64,000 nucleotides of DNA from an uncultured Lachnospiraceae bacterium. GTDB taxonomy: Bacteria > Bacillota > Clostridia > Lachnospirales > Lachnospiraceae. The stretch covers positions 1 through 64,000 of the forward strand of contig CACYTU010000028.1 in assembly GCA_902777355.1 (NCBI GenBank). Direction: 5' to 3'. Position numbers and translations under genes: made by a program. The notes under the pieces are model-generated. The model worked only from the letters and a program-made list of their open reading frames with translations, searched no databases and was not told where the DNA came from. The first letter of the stretch is position 1, and every line of letters starts with the position of its first letter. Shown one piece after another: positions 1 through 11,103 of the stretch.

Positions 1-54
1 GCCGTTACCGGCTTCGGCTTGCGTTTAACTACATGGACGGTAAGTTACCCATGA

Positions 55-444
55 CCGGACTTTCACCGGCAAGAACTGTGCCATGCCCGGCACACATATA
101 AGGAAGCCAGCCTTCCCTGGCTCCGTCGGGTAAAAGAACAGGGCTGCCAGATTCTGTACCTCTCCAATTATTCCCATAAGATCATGAGAGAGTGTTCGGA
201 GGCCCTCTATTTTCTTCCCGAAATGGATGGCGGGCTGTTTTCCTGTGATGTACACATGGTAAAACCTGACCCCGCTTTTTATCAGGCCCTGATCCGCAAA
301 TACGATCTGGTTCCGGAGCAGTGTGTTTTTATCGATGATCTGGAAGCCAACCTGGAGGCAGCCGGAAAGCTGGGAATGCACACGATCCGTTTTCAGGAAC
401 AGCAGTCTGCAGAAGAAGAACTCTACAGACTGATCCGGGCATAG
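55..444 (+). pseudogene. HAD-superfamily phosphatase, C-terminal part only
   Basis: The open frame runs in from a TGA at 52-54 and carries the back half of a HAD hydrolase of the YihX type. It has a strand-plus-Ser motif (LYLSNYS), the motif III lysine in MVKPDPAFY, and the motif IV acid pair in CVFIDDLEANL. The N-terminal DxD nucleophile motif that every active HAD phosphatase needs is absent: the frame is closed by the stop, and bases 1-100 read in other frames do not resemble HAD sequence. The first internal ATG is at 184, too late to include motif II. Either the gene lost its 5' half by recombination near bases 55-100, or a frameshift sits there. The substrate cannot be told. Confidence 0.7.
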
Positions 445-851
445 AATTTACAGGAAAAGACAAAATGAAACGAAAACAAACCTGCAAATAATGTACCGGC
501 GGGCCACTTCGTCTGCCGGGGCTTCACGAGGCTTATCTGCCCGGCAGACCGGATCCGGGCTGCAGCAAGTTTTTTTAATTTGCGGCAAATAATAGTGAAG
601 AGGCAAAGCGCAACCGGAAGAGAGTATTCGCGGCACTCTCTTCCGATTTCTTTTTCCCGGAGAGCGTTTTCCACACAAGGGCATGTACATAACAGCGTTT
701 CGTCAGAAAACGTCTTCTGCAGACATAAAAAGTGAATACGGCAATATTTAAAGCGAAAATGCCACTCTGCAGATGTCTCCGCAATGATAGAATGATGTGG
801 AGATACTTACTGTTATGTAATCAGGTGCTCAGCACAGGAGATATATTTTCT
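445..851. other. Intergenic spacer, no gene seen
   Basis: About 400 bases without a convincing reading frame; the small frames here have no homologous look and no good ribosome binding site. It holds a short repeat at 507-546 (GTCTGCCGGGGCTTCACGAG core) related to 56611-56650, and an AGGAG ribosome binding site at 836-840 that serves the AraC-type gene. Confidence 0.5.
507..546. repeat. Short dispersed repeat, copy 1 (CTTCGTCTGCCGGGGCTT)
   Basis: The core CTTCGTCTGCCGGGGCTT with CGAG and ATC.GCC downstream recurs with a few changes at 56611-56650 (CTTCGTCAGCCGGGGCTT). Two copies 56 kb apart, both intergenic, suggest a small mobile or structured element; its nature is unknown. Confidence 0.4.
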
Positions 852-1776
852 ATGAGTGATAAAAAGCATGTGGAATTCCGTTACTATGATATACCACATG
901 GAGATATTGTTTTCCCGTTGACAGGTTCGGTATGGAATAAAGAATACGGCGAAGGCAAAGAGAAGCTGCACTTTCACAACTACTATGAAGTCGGACACTG
1001 CTACGAAGGCGAAGGCGAAATGATTCTCGGAGAGAGAACTGCATTTTTATCCGGGATGTATTTCTTTAATACCCACGAAAGAGCTGCATACAACCAATAC
1101 CTTTGGAAAAAAGGCGGGCTGGGAATGGATGTATTTCGATATTCACGAAGTCCTCAAAAAGCTTTATCCGGACGATGAGATTCTGAGGGAAAATATAGGA
1201 CATGAGATCAGCAGGGAGGGACGGCTTCTCACTCCGGACATGAACATCCAGAAAATGACTTTTCTGGTGCGCGGTATTTTTTCCGAAATGCAGAATAAGG
1301 AATATATGTACAGGGATATGGTCTCGCATCTTCTGATGATGCTGGTTGTCGAAATCATCCGGAAGCTGCAGAATTCGGATCTTCCCGAAAAGGGGACCAT
1401 GACTGTCGATATTTTTCCGGCAATAGACTATATCAAAAAGAATTATGCGTCTCAGATCCGGGTGGTGGATCTGGCCCATTCCTGCGGGATGAGCGAGAGC
1501 TATTTCCGGAAAGTCTTCGGAAAATACATGAACATGAAGCCCATGGATTATGTCAATTTTGTCCGGATCCAGAGAGGATGCGCGCTGCTCCGGGAGACCA
1601 ATCTGAGTATAGCCATGGTCTCGGAGAGAATCGGATATGTAAGCGCGTCGACATTTATCCGCAACTTCAAGCGGATCATCGGATGTACTCCCAACAAGTG
1701 GAAGGCCGATGAGGAAAACGCCAAGAGCAAATTCATGAATTATCATGTGACCGCCCTGAAGGGATGGCTTGAGTGA
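852..1776 (+). pseudogene. AraC-family transcriptional regulator, broken by one frameshift
   Basis: The start ATG at 852 follows AGGAG at 836-840. The first frame encodes an AraC-type cupin sensor (HFHNYYEVGHCYEGEGEM, then FFNTHE), but around 1077-1083 it leaves frame. Removing one base at GAAAGAG continues the protein as THEELHTTNTFGKKAGWEWM and then YFDIHEVLKK in the other frame, to the stop at 1776. The C-terminal part holds two helix-turn-helix motifs (VVDLAHSCGMSESYFRKVF and MVSERIGYVSASTFIRNFK). Full length would be about 308 residues, normal for the family. It lies upstream of galactokinase, beta-galactosidase and a sugar symporter, so it probably regulated lactose/galactose use. The frameshift would separate sensor from DNA-binding domain; a sequencing indel is the other explanation. 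Confidence 0.8.
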
Positions 1777-2262
1777 TGTATCCATGGATGGCTATAAACC
1801 CGGCCATGCAGGCACTGCCAGACAGGTGCTTCCGGTCGTACGCAGCCCGCTCATGACTGATCGATCGTGCGCGGCCGTGCAGCTGCTGCCGACCGTGTGC
1901 GGTCCGCTCATGACTAATCGATTATACGCAGCCCGCTCATGACTGATCGATTGCGACGCCGGGCAGGTGCCGCCGGCAGTGTGCGGTCCGCTCATGGCTG
2001 ATCGGCCGTACACGGCAGGAACCGAATCTGCAAATTATAAAACCGAATATAATAACATGCAAACGTCTCTGAATGATATTATTTTGTAAAATGTGCTGGA
2101 TGAACGACAGGAAATCCCGAGAAATCTGTGCAATTTTACCGAATCACCAGGACTCGTTTGCATTGCAGATACTGATCATTGGTCTGCCTGCTCTGGAACG
2201 ACGGTTGCCGGTTCCCCAGCAGCCGGATCAATGATTTTTTTACTTATGCAAAGGAGAAAAAA
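1777..2262. other. Intergenic spacer with irregular direct repeats, upstream of galK
   Basis: No gene is seen in about 490 bases. Four copies of a GC-rich unit containing CCGCTCATGACTGATCG lie between 1841 and 2005. An AT-rich stretch at 2040-2095 (ATATAATAACATG, TATTATTTTGTAAAATG) could hold the galK promoter, but no clear -35/-10 pair stands out. The galK ribosome binding site AAGGAG is at 2251-2255. Confidence 0.5.
1841..2005. repeat. Irregular direct repeats, CGCTCATGACTGATCG type, four copies
   Basis: Copies begin near 1842, 1899, 1928 and 1983, so the spacings (57, 29, 55) are close to multiples of about 28. Each copy reads GC(A/G)G(C/T)CCGCTCATG(A/G)CT(G/A)ATCG. The unit could be a regulator binding array or a decayed minisatellite. 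Confidence 0.55.
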
Positions 2263-3546
2263 ATGCAGGGAAATATTCAAACAAAAATAAACGCAATCAG
2301 AAACGGGGAGCTGGACGGGACATTCAGGACTTTATATGTGGATGAGAGGACAGCCGGTCTTCAAAAGGAGCGCTATATCAGCGCCCTTGAGCATTTTGAG
2401 GAAATCTATGGCGACGCCGCTGTCCAGGTCTACAGCGCGCCGGGAAGGACTGAGATCGGCGGAAACCACACGGATCATCAGTACGGCAAAGTGCTGGCTG
2501 CCTCTGTAAACCTGGATGCCATTGCGGTCGTATCAGAACGGGATGATGATAAGGTTCTCTTTCATTCGGAGGGTTACAGCAGTCTGTCCCTGGATCTGAA
2601 TGAGCTGGCTCCTCTGCCCCGGGAGGAGGGGACAACCGCCGCCCTGGTGCGGGGAGTCGCTGCGGGAATGCGCGAAAAAGGCCTGCGGACCGGCGGCTTT
2701 AACGCCTATGTGACCAGTCAGGTCCTGGGAGGCTCCGGCCTCTCTTCTTCCGCCGCAATCGAGACCCTGATCGGCTGTATTTTTTCGGGACTGTATAATG
2801 ACGGAGCTGTCGATGCTGTCCGTATCGCCCAGATCGGCCAGTTCGCGGAAAATGTGTATTTCGGCAAGCCCAGCGGCCTGATGGACCAGATGGCCTGTTC
2901 CGTCGGCGGTCTCATCCATATCGATTTCCGGGATCCGGCAAAACCGCAGGTGCGGAAAATCAATGTTGATTTTTCATGTTTCCGGCACAGTCTCTGCATC
3001 CTGGACACCAAGGGATCCCATGCGGACCTGACACCCGATTACGCTGCCATTCCGGAGGAGATGCGCAAAGCCGCCTCCTATTTTGGAAAAGAAGTGCTGG
3101 GAGAAGTGTCCGAGGAGGACTTCTACAGGGAGCTGACCCTGATCCGCAAGTACGCGGGTGACAGGGCTGTTCTGCGCTCGATCCATTGGTTCGATGAAAA
3201 CAAGCGCGTGGATCAGCAGGCGGAAGCCCTGGAAAAGAATGATTTCGAAAAGTTCAAAGCCCTGGTCCGCAGTTCCGGGGAGTCTTCCTACAAATATCTG
3301 CAAAATGTTTTTTCTCCCCACAAGTACCAGGAACAGAGCGTCGCCCTTGCTCTCCTGCTCACGAAAAAAATCCTGGGCGAAGATGCCTGCTGCAGGGTTC
3401 ACGGAGGAGGTTTCGCCGGTACCATCCAGGCTTTTGTGCCCGATGATGAAGTAGCCATGTATAAAGAGAAAATCGAGCAGTTCTTCGGCAGAGGCTCCTG
3501 CTATGTGCTGAAGATACGGCCGACGGGAGGAATCAGGATACTGTAA
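2263..3546 (+). CDS. galK: Galactokinase
   Basis: Galactokinase phosphorylates alpha-D-galactose at C1 with ATP, the first step of the Leloir pathway, in the cytoplasm. The 427-residue protein has the GHMP kinase motifs in order: GRTEIGGNHTDHQ (sugar binding), GGSGLSSSAA (ATP loop) and HGGGFAGT near the C terminus. I chose ATG 2263 because AAGGAG lies 8 bases upstream and the family N terminus fits; an in-frame start at 2179 would add 28 unrelated residues. Length is slightly above the usual 390 residues through an N-terminal segment, as in many Clostridia. It sits between the broken AraC regulator and beta-galactosidase, with lactose permease further on, so it should process galactose released from lactose. 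Galactose-1-phosphate uridylyltransferase and the epimerase GalE are not in this window. Confidence 0.95.
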   Translation: MQGNIQTKINAIRNGELDGTFRTLYVDERTAGLQKERYISALEHFEEIYGDAAVQVYSAPGRTEIGGNHTDHQYGKVLAASVNLDAIAVVSERDDDKVLFHSEGYSSLSLDLNELAPLPREEGTTAALVRGVAAGMREKGLRTGGFNAYVTSQVLGGSGLSSSAAIETLIGCIFSGLYNDGAVDAVRIAQIGQFAENVYFGKPSGLMDQMACSVGGLIHIDFRDPAKPQVRKINVDFSCFRHSLCILDTKGSHADLTPDYAAIPEEMRKAASYFGKEVLGEVSEEDFYRELTLIRKYAGDRAVLRSIHWFDENKRVDQQAEALEKNDFEKFKALVRSSGESSYKYLQNVFSPHKYQEQSVALALLLTKKILGEDACCRVHGGGFAGTIQAFVPDDEVAMYKEKIEQFFGRGSCYVLKIRPTGGIRIL

Positions 3547-3629
3547 CTGTCGTGGGAACGCGGGCCTTCAAAACAGTCCGCTGCCTTACTCATATGTTTT
3601 TGTGAACACAGGGTACAGTACCGGCCGGT

Positions 3630-7098
<3,469 letters not shown>

Positions 7099-7204
7099 AA
7101 CAGCGAACGTACGGATGTTACAAGTTACTCATAAACCGGCTTTTATTGGTTTTCGTGTGCTTCTGCGCGCGAAAACCCGGACCGGACGGCGCGGCTTATT
7201 GAAA

Positions 7205-7282
7205 GTGCCGCGCGATGAAGCGAGTTTCCTTTTTTGCGCGCCTGTCCCGCGTCTGAAGTCACGGGTATTGCGCGGTGAAAAA
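7205..7282. repeat. Dispersed repeat family A, copy (GCGCGATGAAG...TGAAGTCACGGGTATTGCGCG)
   Basis: The stretch begins GCGCGATGAAGCGAGTTTCC and ends GAAGTCACGGGTATTGCGCG. The same module, more or less complete, occurs near 8752-8831, 16283-16329, 18160-18206, 34226-34320 and 37078-37129. The copy lies directly upstream of the symporter gene. Confidence 0.7.
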
Positions 7283-7302
7283 ACAAAAACGGGGGAAGAA
7301 AA

Positions 7303-8685
7303 ATGAGCCAGAATAAAGAAAAGACTTATTTGAAATGGTATAACAAAATAGGGTACGGCTCCGGCGACATAGCCGGAAACGTGGTCTATGCCCTTCTGTC
7401 CGCGTTTGTCATGATTTTCCTGACAGACACGGTCGGTATGAACGCAGGTGTCGTCGGCACACTGATCGCCATGTCCAAGCTCTTTGACGGCGTCAGCGAC
7501 ATCTTTTTCGGGTCTCTGATCGATAAGACCAACTCCAAAATGGGAAAGGCCCGTCCCTGGATGCTCTACGGATATTTCGGCTGTGCAATCTGCCTGGTAG
7601 CTATCTTCTGTATTCCCGCCAACGCCAGTCCCACTGCCCAGTATGCCTGGTTCTTTATCGCTTACACACTTTTAAATGCCGGCTTCTACACGGCCAACAA
7701 CATCGCCTACTCCGCCCTGACAGCCCTGATCACCAAAAACAACCATGAGCGTGTCCAGATGGGTTCCATCCGCTTTATGTTCGCTTTCGGCACCAGCATG
7801 CTGATCCAGACCATCACGGTCGGACTGGTAGCCCGCTTCGGCGGCGGTGCGGCGGCATGGCGCACTGTAGCGATCATCTACGCCATCGTAGGTGTGATCT
7901 CCAACACTCTGTCCGTTATGTCAGTCAGGGAACTTTCCCCGGAAGAGCTGGCGGAGGGCGAAGATGTTCAGCAGGATGAGGGCCTTGAGGAAAAGTACAA
8001 CCTGATCGACGCCTTCAAGCTGCTGGTCCAGAACAAATATTATCTGATGATCTGCGCTTCTTATATCCTGATGCAGATCTATACCGCGACCCTGAATATG
8101 GGTATTTATTACATGACCTATGTGCTGAAAAACGCCAACCTCCTGGGTGTTTTCTCCTGGGCCATCAATATTCCCATGATCATAGGACTCCTGTTCACCC
8201 CCTCCCTGGTTGCCAGGTTCGGCGGCATGTACAAACTTAATCTCATGGGCTACACGCTGGGCACCTTAGGACGACTGGGCGTTGTGATCGCGGGTTATAT
8301 GGGCTCCGTTCCTCTCATGCTGGCCTGCACAGCCCTCGCTGCGATCGGCATGAGCCCCCTGCAGGGTGACATGAACGCACTGATCGCGACCTGCTCGGAA
8401 TATACTTACCTCACACACGGAAAGCGTGTTGACGGCACTATGTATTCCTGCACCTCACTCGGCACAAAGCTGGGCGGCGGCATCGGTACAGCCCTCGCCG
8501 GATGGCTTCTGGCCTTCAGCGGATATGTCGGCGGCGCAGCCCAGCAGACAGCGTCCACCATGAACATGCTCCACATCATGTATCTGTGGATGCCCATGAT
8601 CTTCAACCTTCTCATCACCCTGATCCTGACAAGACTCAATGTCGAAAAGGCGAATGAAGACCTGAGAAAACATAAAGCCATGTAA
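7303..8685 (+). CDS. GPH-family sugar:cation symporter, probable lactose/galactoside permease
   Basis: A 460-residue membrane protein with about twelve hydrophobic segments. It carries the glycoside-pentoside-hexuronide signature early on: GYGSGDIAGN, then DGVSDIFFGSLIDKT and GKARPWMLYG in the first cytoplasmic loop. Family members import galactosides, pentosides or glucuronides with Na+ or H+. The ATG at 7303 follows GGGGGAAGAAAA. The position after galK and lacZ argues for lactose or another beta-galactoside; the sequence alone does not fix the substrate. No IIA-like tail of the LacS type is present. The end of the gene is followed by two dispersed repeats and a strong terminator. Confidence 0.88.
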   Translation: MSQNKEKTYLKWYNKIGYGSGDIAGNVVYALLSAFVMIFLTDTVGMNAGVVGTLIAMSKLFDGVSDIFFGSLIDKTNSKMGKARPWMLYGYFGCAICLVAIFCIPANASPTAQYAWFFIAYTLLNAGFYTANNIAYSALTALITKNNHERVQMGSIRFMFAFGTSMLIQTITVGLVARFGGGAAAWRTVAIIYAIVGVISNTLSVMSVRELSPEELAEGEDVQQDEGLEEKYNLIDAFKLLVQNKYYLMICASYILMQIYTATLNMGIYYMTYVLKNANLLGVFSWAINIPMIIGLLFTPSLVARFGGMYKLNLMGYTLGTLGRLGVVIAGYMGSVPLMLACTALAAIGMSPLQGDMNALIATCSEYTYLTHGKRVDGTMYSCTSLGTKLGGGIGTALAGWLLAFSGYVGGAAQQTASTMNMLHIMYLWMPMIFNLLITLILTRLNVEKANEDLRKHKAM

Positions 8686-8751
8686 ATAAGACCACTCCGG
8701 CATGTCCCTCCCGCATGTCCTGCTGCCATGCAGAACAGCCGTGGGATTGTA

Positions 8752-8831
8752 CACACGATGAAGTGAGTTTCCGTCGAAGACTTTTGCCCGCGTATCCCAA
8801 GACTGAAGTCACAGGCATTGCGCGATGAAGA
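8752..8831. repeat. Dispersed repeat family A, copy
   Basis: Contains GATGAAGTGAGTTTCCGTCG, then TTTTGCCCGCGTATCCCA and TGCGCGATGAAG, the module described at 7205-7282 and best preserved at 34226-34320. Confidence 0.7.
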
Positions 8832-8835
8832 ATAA

Positions 8836-8899
8836 ATTACACGAGCCGTGTCATTAACAGGGCAGAAACGGAAAATACATTACACGGGCCGTGTCATAA
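8836..8899. repeat. Dispersed repeat family B, copy (GGAAAATACATTACACGG)
   Basis: Contains GGAAAATACATTACACGGGC and GTGTCATAAG, preceded by a partial second unit ACACGAGCCGTGTCAT. Other copies lie at 42940-42993 and 52036-52094. ACACGGGCCGTGT is itself a palindrome. Confidence 0.65.
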
Positions 8900-8900
8900 G

Positions 8901-8952
8901 AAAACCCGCTTCACCGGTGAAATCCACCCAGGGTGAAGCGGGTTTCTTTTTA
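8901..8952. terminator. Bidirectional terminator between the symporter and the ABC genes
   Basis: Stem AAACCCGCTTCACC (8902-8915) pairs with GGTGAAGCGGGTTT (8932-8945), followed by TTCTTTTT on the plus side and flanked by A residues on the other. It can end both the symporter transcript and the converging ABC operon. Confidence 0.85.
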
Positions 8953-11088
8953 CAGGCTCTGGCACATAACCATCTCCCGGAAAAGTTCATTGGAGGCCAT
9001 CAGTTCCTCATAGGTCCCCTCCTGGCTGATGATGCCATCATCCAGCAGGAGAATCCGGTCGCAGTCCCTAACCGTCGAGAGGCGGTGGGCAACCACGATC
9101 CGCGTGCAGTTCATGGCGTCCAGCACATCCTTGATCTCCTGTTGCGAAACGTTGTCAAGCGCGCTGGTGGCTTCATCAAGTATGAGCATACTGGGTTCAG
9201 AGATGATAGCCCTGGCGATCAGGAGCTTCTGCGTCTGCCCCCCTGACATATGAGAATCAGACGACTTGAGCTCTGTATCCAGACCGTTGGGAAAACTGCG
9301 GATCAGGTCGGCGATGCCGACTTTTTCCAGCGTCTTCCACATGCTTTCTTCCGTGACCGGGCGGGGCTGCATCATCAGGTTCTGGCGTATGGTGCCGGGA
9401 ATCAGGGTTTCATTTTGCAGAACAATACCTATATTTTGAAGAATGCTTCTGGCATCCGTTTCGGAAAGCGCGTATTTGTCGTAGCTAATCTCCCCTTTAT
9501 TCGGATGCAGAATGCCCATCATAAGCTTCAGCAGTGTACTCTTTCCGCATCCGGACATACCGACGATCCCTATATATTCTCCTTCCTTCACTTCAAAAGA
9601 GATGTTTTTCAGGAGCATGTCCATGCCCGGATAAGAAAAAGAAACCTTTTCCACCCGCACTCTCGGCTTGAATTCGGTGCATTTCACCTTCTTTTCTCTT
9701 TCCTCTTTTACAAAGAGGAAAGAGATTGTCTGCCAGAGAGATCTGGAATTTACGATCCGTTCCACGTCCAGGATCAGTTCCGCAGTCTGACCTGCCAGAA
9801 GCCCCGCGAGCAGGGTTCCTGTGAAAAAAGCGGAACCGGAGACAGGCCTGCGGGTGACAGCCAGGATCAGAACGACTGTCATAGCGGGGCCGACAAAATC
9901 CTGTACACCCAATCCGGCGCTCTGCCATTTTTTCCTGTACCTGTCGGAAAAAGCCTCCTCCGAGTAGATCTGCGCCCATTTCAGATAGACCCGCTTCTGT
10001 GCCTCCCGGCTCCGGATCTTTTCAATTCCCCTGAATATTTGAAACAGGATACCGGCGCCCCGGAAGTAGTTTTTCACGGTCAGCGAATACCAGTGGTCAA
10101 AGCGCGTATTGACGATCCACAGAGAGAGAGCAAGGACCGCCAGCACAAGGAACATCCACAGACTGGTCTTGCCCAGATAGTAAGCAGCAGCGAGACAATA
10201 AAAGACAACGAAGACAAGATGCGGGATCATGTTTATTCCGGAACTCAGAAGACTCTCAGTGAATTCCGGGACGCTTCTGTTGATCGCGTTCCAGACCTCT
10301 GTGGTATCCTGCTGCGAATTTTCGCCGCTGTCGGAGAGATAGCGGATCAGGGCAGCGTTTTTGATATTGTAGCATACCATGTTGGTGAATCCGCTCCCGA
10401 ACACGGCGAGCAGCATATTCAGTAAAAGACGTAACAATTCCGCAAGAAGGCAGAGAACAGCGACTTTTGTTATGAAATCTGTTCTTAATGTGCCTCCCGC
10501 CGCCGATGGATCCGCTGTGTTCATGAGAGCGGTCACTGTACGTGGAAAAACCAGCCCCAGTATACCTGCGGCCAGTGTGATAACAATAAAGCTGATCAGG
10601 TTCTTCCGCCGCAGAAAGCTCAGAAGATATCTCAGAAGGTCCGGAATGGACAGCGTTAGGTCCGGCAGCAGCCGGCAAAGACAGTAGACTCTGGTAAACC
10701 TGCCTGCGTTCTTTTTGTTGACCCGCTGTTTTTTCCCGTCGGCATCATAATAATAATAGTCGAGGAACAGTCCCGGCACCAGAGCGACATATTTTCCTTC
10801 TGTGTCTATCCCGATACAACAGCCGGTCTGACAGCGGTACCAGTCCGGATCCGTCTCCACCCGTGTGAACAGGATGTCTTCATTTTCCAGATTGTCCAGC
10901 CGGTCTTCTTCAATCCCGCATATGAAGAGAATTGCATCCAGAGCCTCTTCATTGGAGTTCACCTCTTCAAAGATATCTCTCGTCTTTTTTCTGGTAATGG
11001 CTTCGTTGATCAGGCCATCTGCCTTCCTGCGCATTTCTTCATCCGCCTGCGCTCTTTTCCTGATCTGTCTTGTAAAAAGATTGCCCAT
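8950..11088 (-). CDS. NHLM2-like ABC transporter, permease/ATPase
   Basis: A 712-residue fused ABC exporter. Residues 1-165 form a soluble N-terminal region resembling that of NHLM-type bacteriocin export permease/ATPase proteins. Membrane segments follow at roughly 175-440. The nucleotide-binding domain has Walker A GMSGCGKST, signature MSGGQTQKLLIARA and Walker B MLILDEATSALD, with the switch His in VVAHRLSTV. The ATG follows AAGGAGATAAGGCCG. It starts 15 bases after the stop of the sister gene at 11104-13305, so the two are one operon and probably form one exporter. In known NHLM systems such a pair exports a nitrile-hydratase-leader or Nif11-type peptide; no such precursor or HlyD-like partner is seen here. 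Confidence 0.82.
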   Translation of the reverse strand: MGNLFTRQIRKRAQADEEMRRKADGLINEAITRKKTRDIFEEVNSNEEALDAILFICGIEEDRLDNLENEDILFTRVETDPDWYRCQTGCCIGIDTEGKYVALVPGLFLDYYYYDADGKKQRVNKKNAGRFTRVYCLCRLLPDLTLSIPDLLRYLLSFLRRKNLISFIVITLAAGILGLVFPRTVTALMNTADPSAAGGTLRTDFITKVAVLCLLAELLRLLLNMLLAVFGSGFTNMVCYNIKNAALIRYLSDSGENSQQDTTEVWNAINRSVPEFTESLLSSGINMIPHLVFVVFYCLAAAYYLGKTSLWMFLVLAVLALSLWIVNTRFDHWYSLTVKNYFRGAGILFQIFRGIEKIRSREAQKRVYLKWAQIYSEEAFSDRYRKKWQSAGLGVQDFVGPAMTVVLILAVTRRPVSGSAFFTGTLLAGLLAGQTAELILDVERIVNSRSLWQTISFLFVKEEREKKVKCTEFKPRVRVEKVSFSYPGMDMLLKNISFEVKEGEYIGIVGMSGCGKSTLLKLMMGILHPNKGEISYDKYALSETDARSILQNIGIVLQNETLIPGTIRQNLMMQPRPVTEESMWKTLEKVGIADLIRSFPNGLDTELKSSDSHMSGGQTQKLLIARAIISEPSMLILDEATSALDNVSQQEIKDVLDAMNCTRIVVAHRLSTVRDCDRILLLDDGIISQEGTYEELMASNELFREMVMCQSL

Positions 11089-11103
11089 CGGCCTTATCTC
11101 CTT

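Noticed and set aside
1..103. End of an insertion sequence at the left edge
   Set aside because: The first 100 bases look unlike the HAD gene, but no inverted repeat or transposase residue pattern could be confirmed within the window.
1066..1785. 239-residue minus-strand frame opposite the AraC-type gene
   Set aside because: No ribosome binding site, and the plus strand carries recognisable AraC helix-turn-helix motifs.
1841..2005. CRISPR array
   Set aside because: The direct repeats are irregularly spaced, not identical and not separated by unique spacers of constant length; no cas gene is present.
9250..10425. 391-residue plus-strand frame
   Set aside because: It lies antisense to a clear ABC transporter gene with all catalytic motifs; composition is that of a shadow frame.
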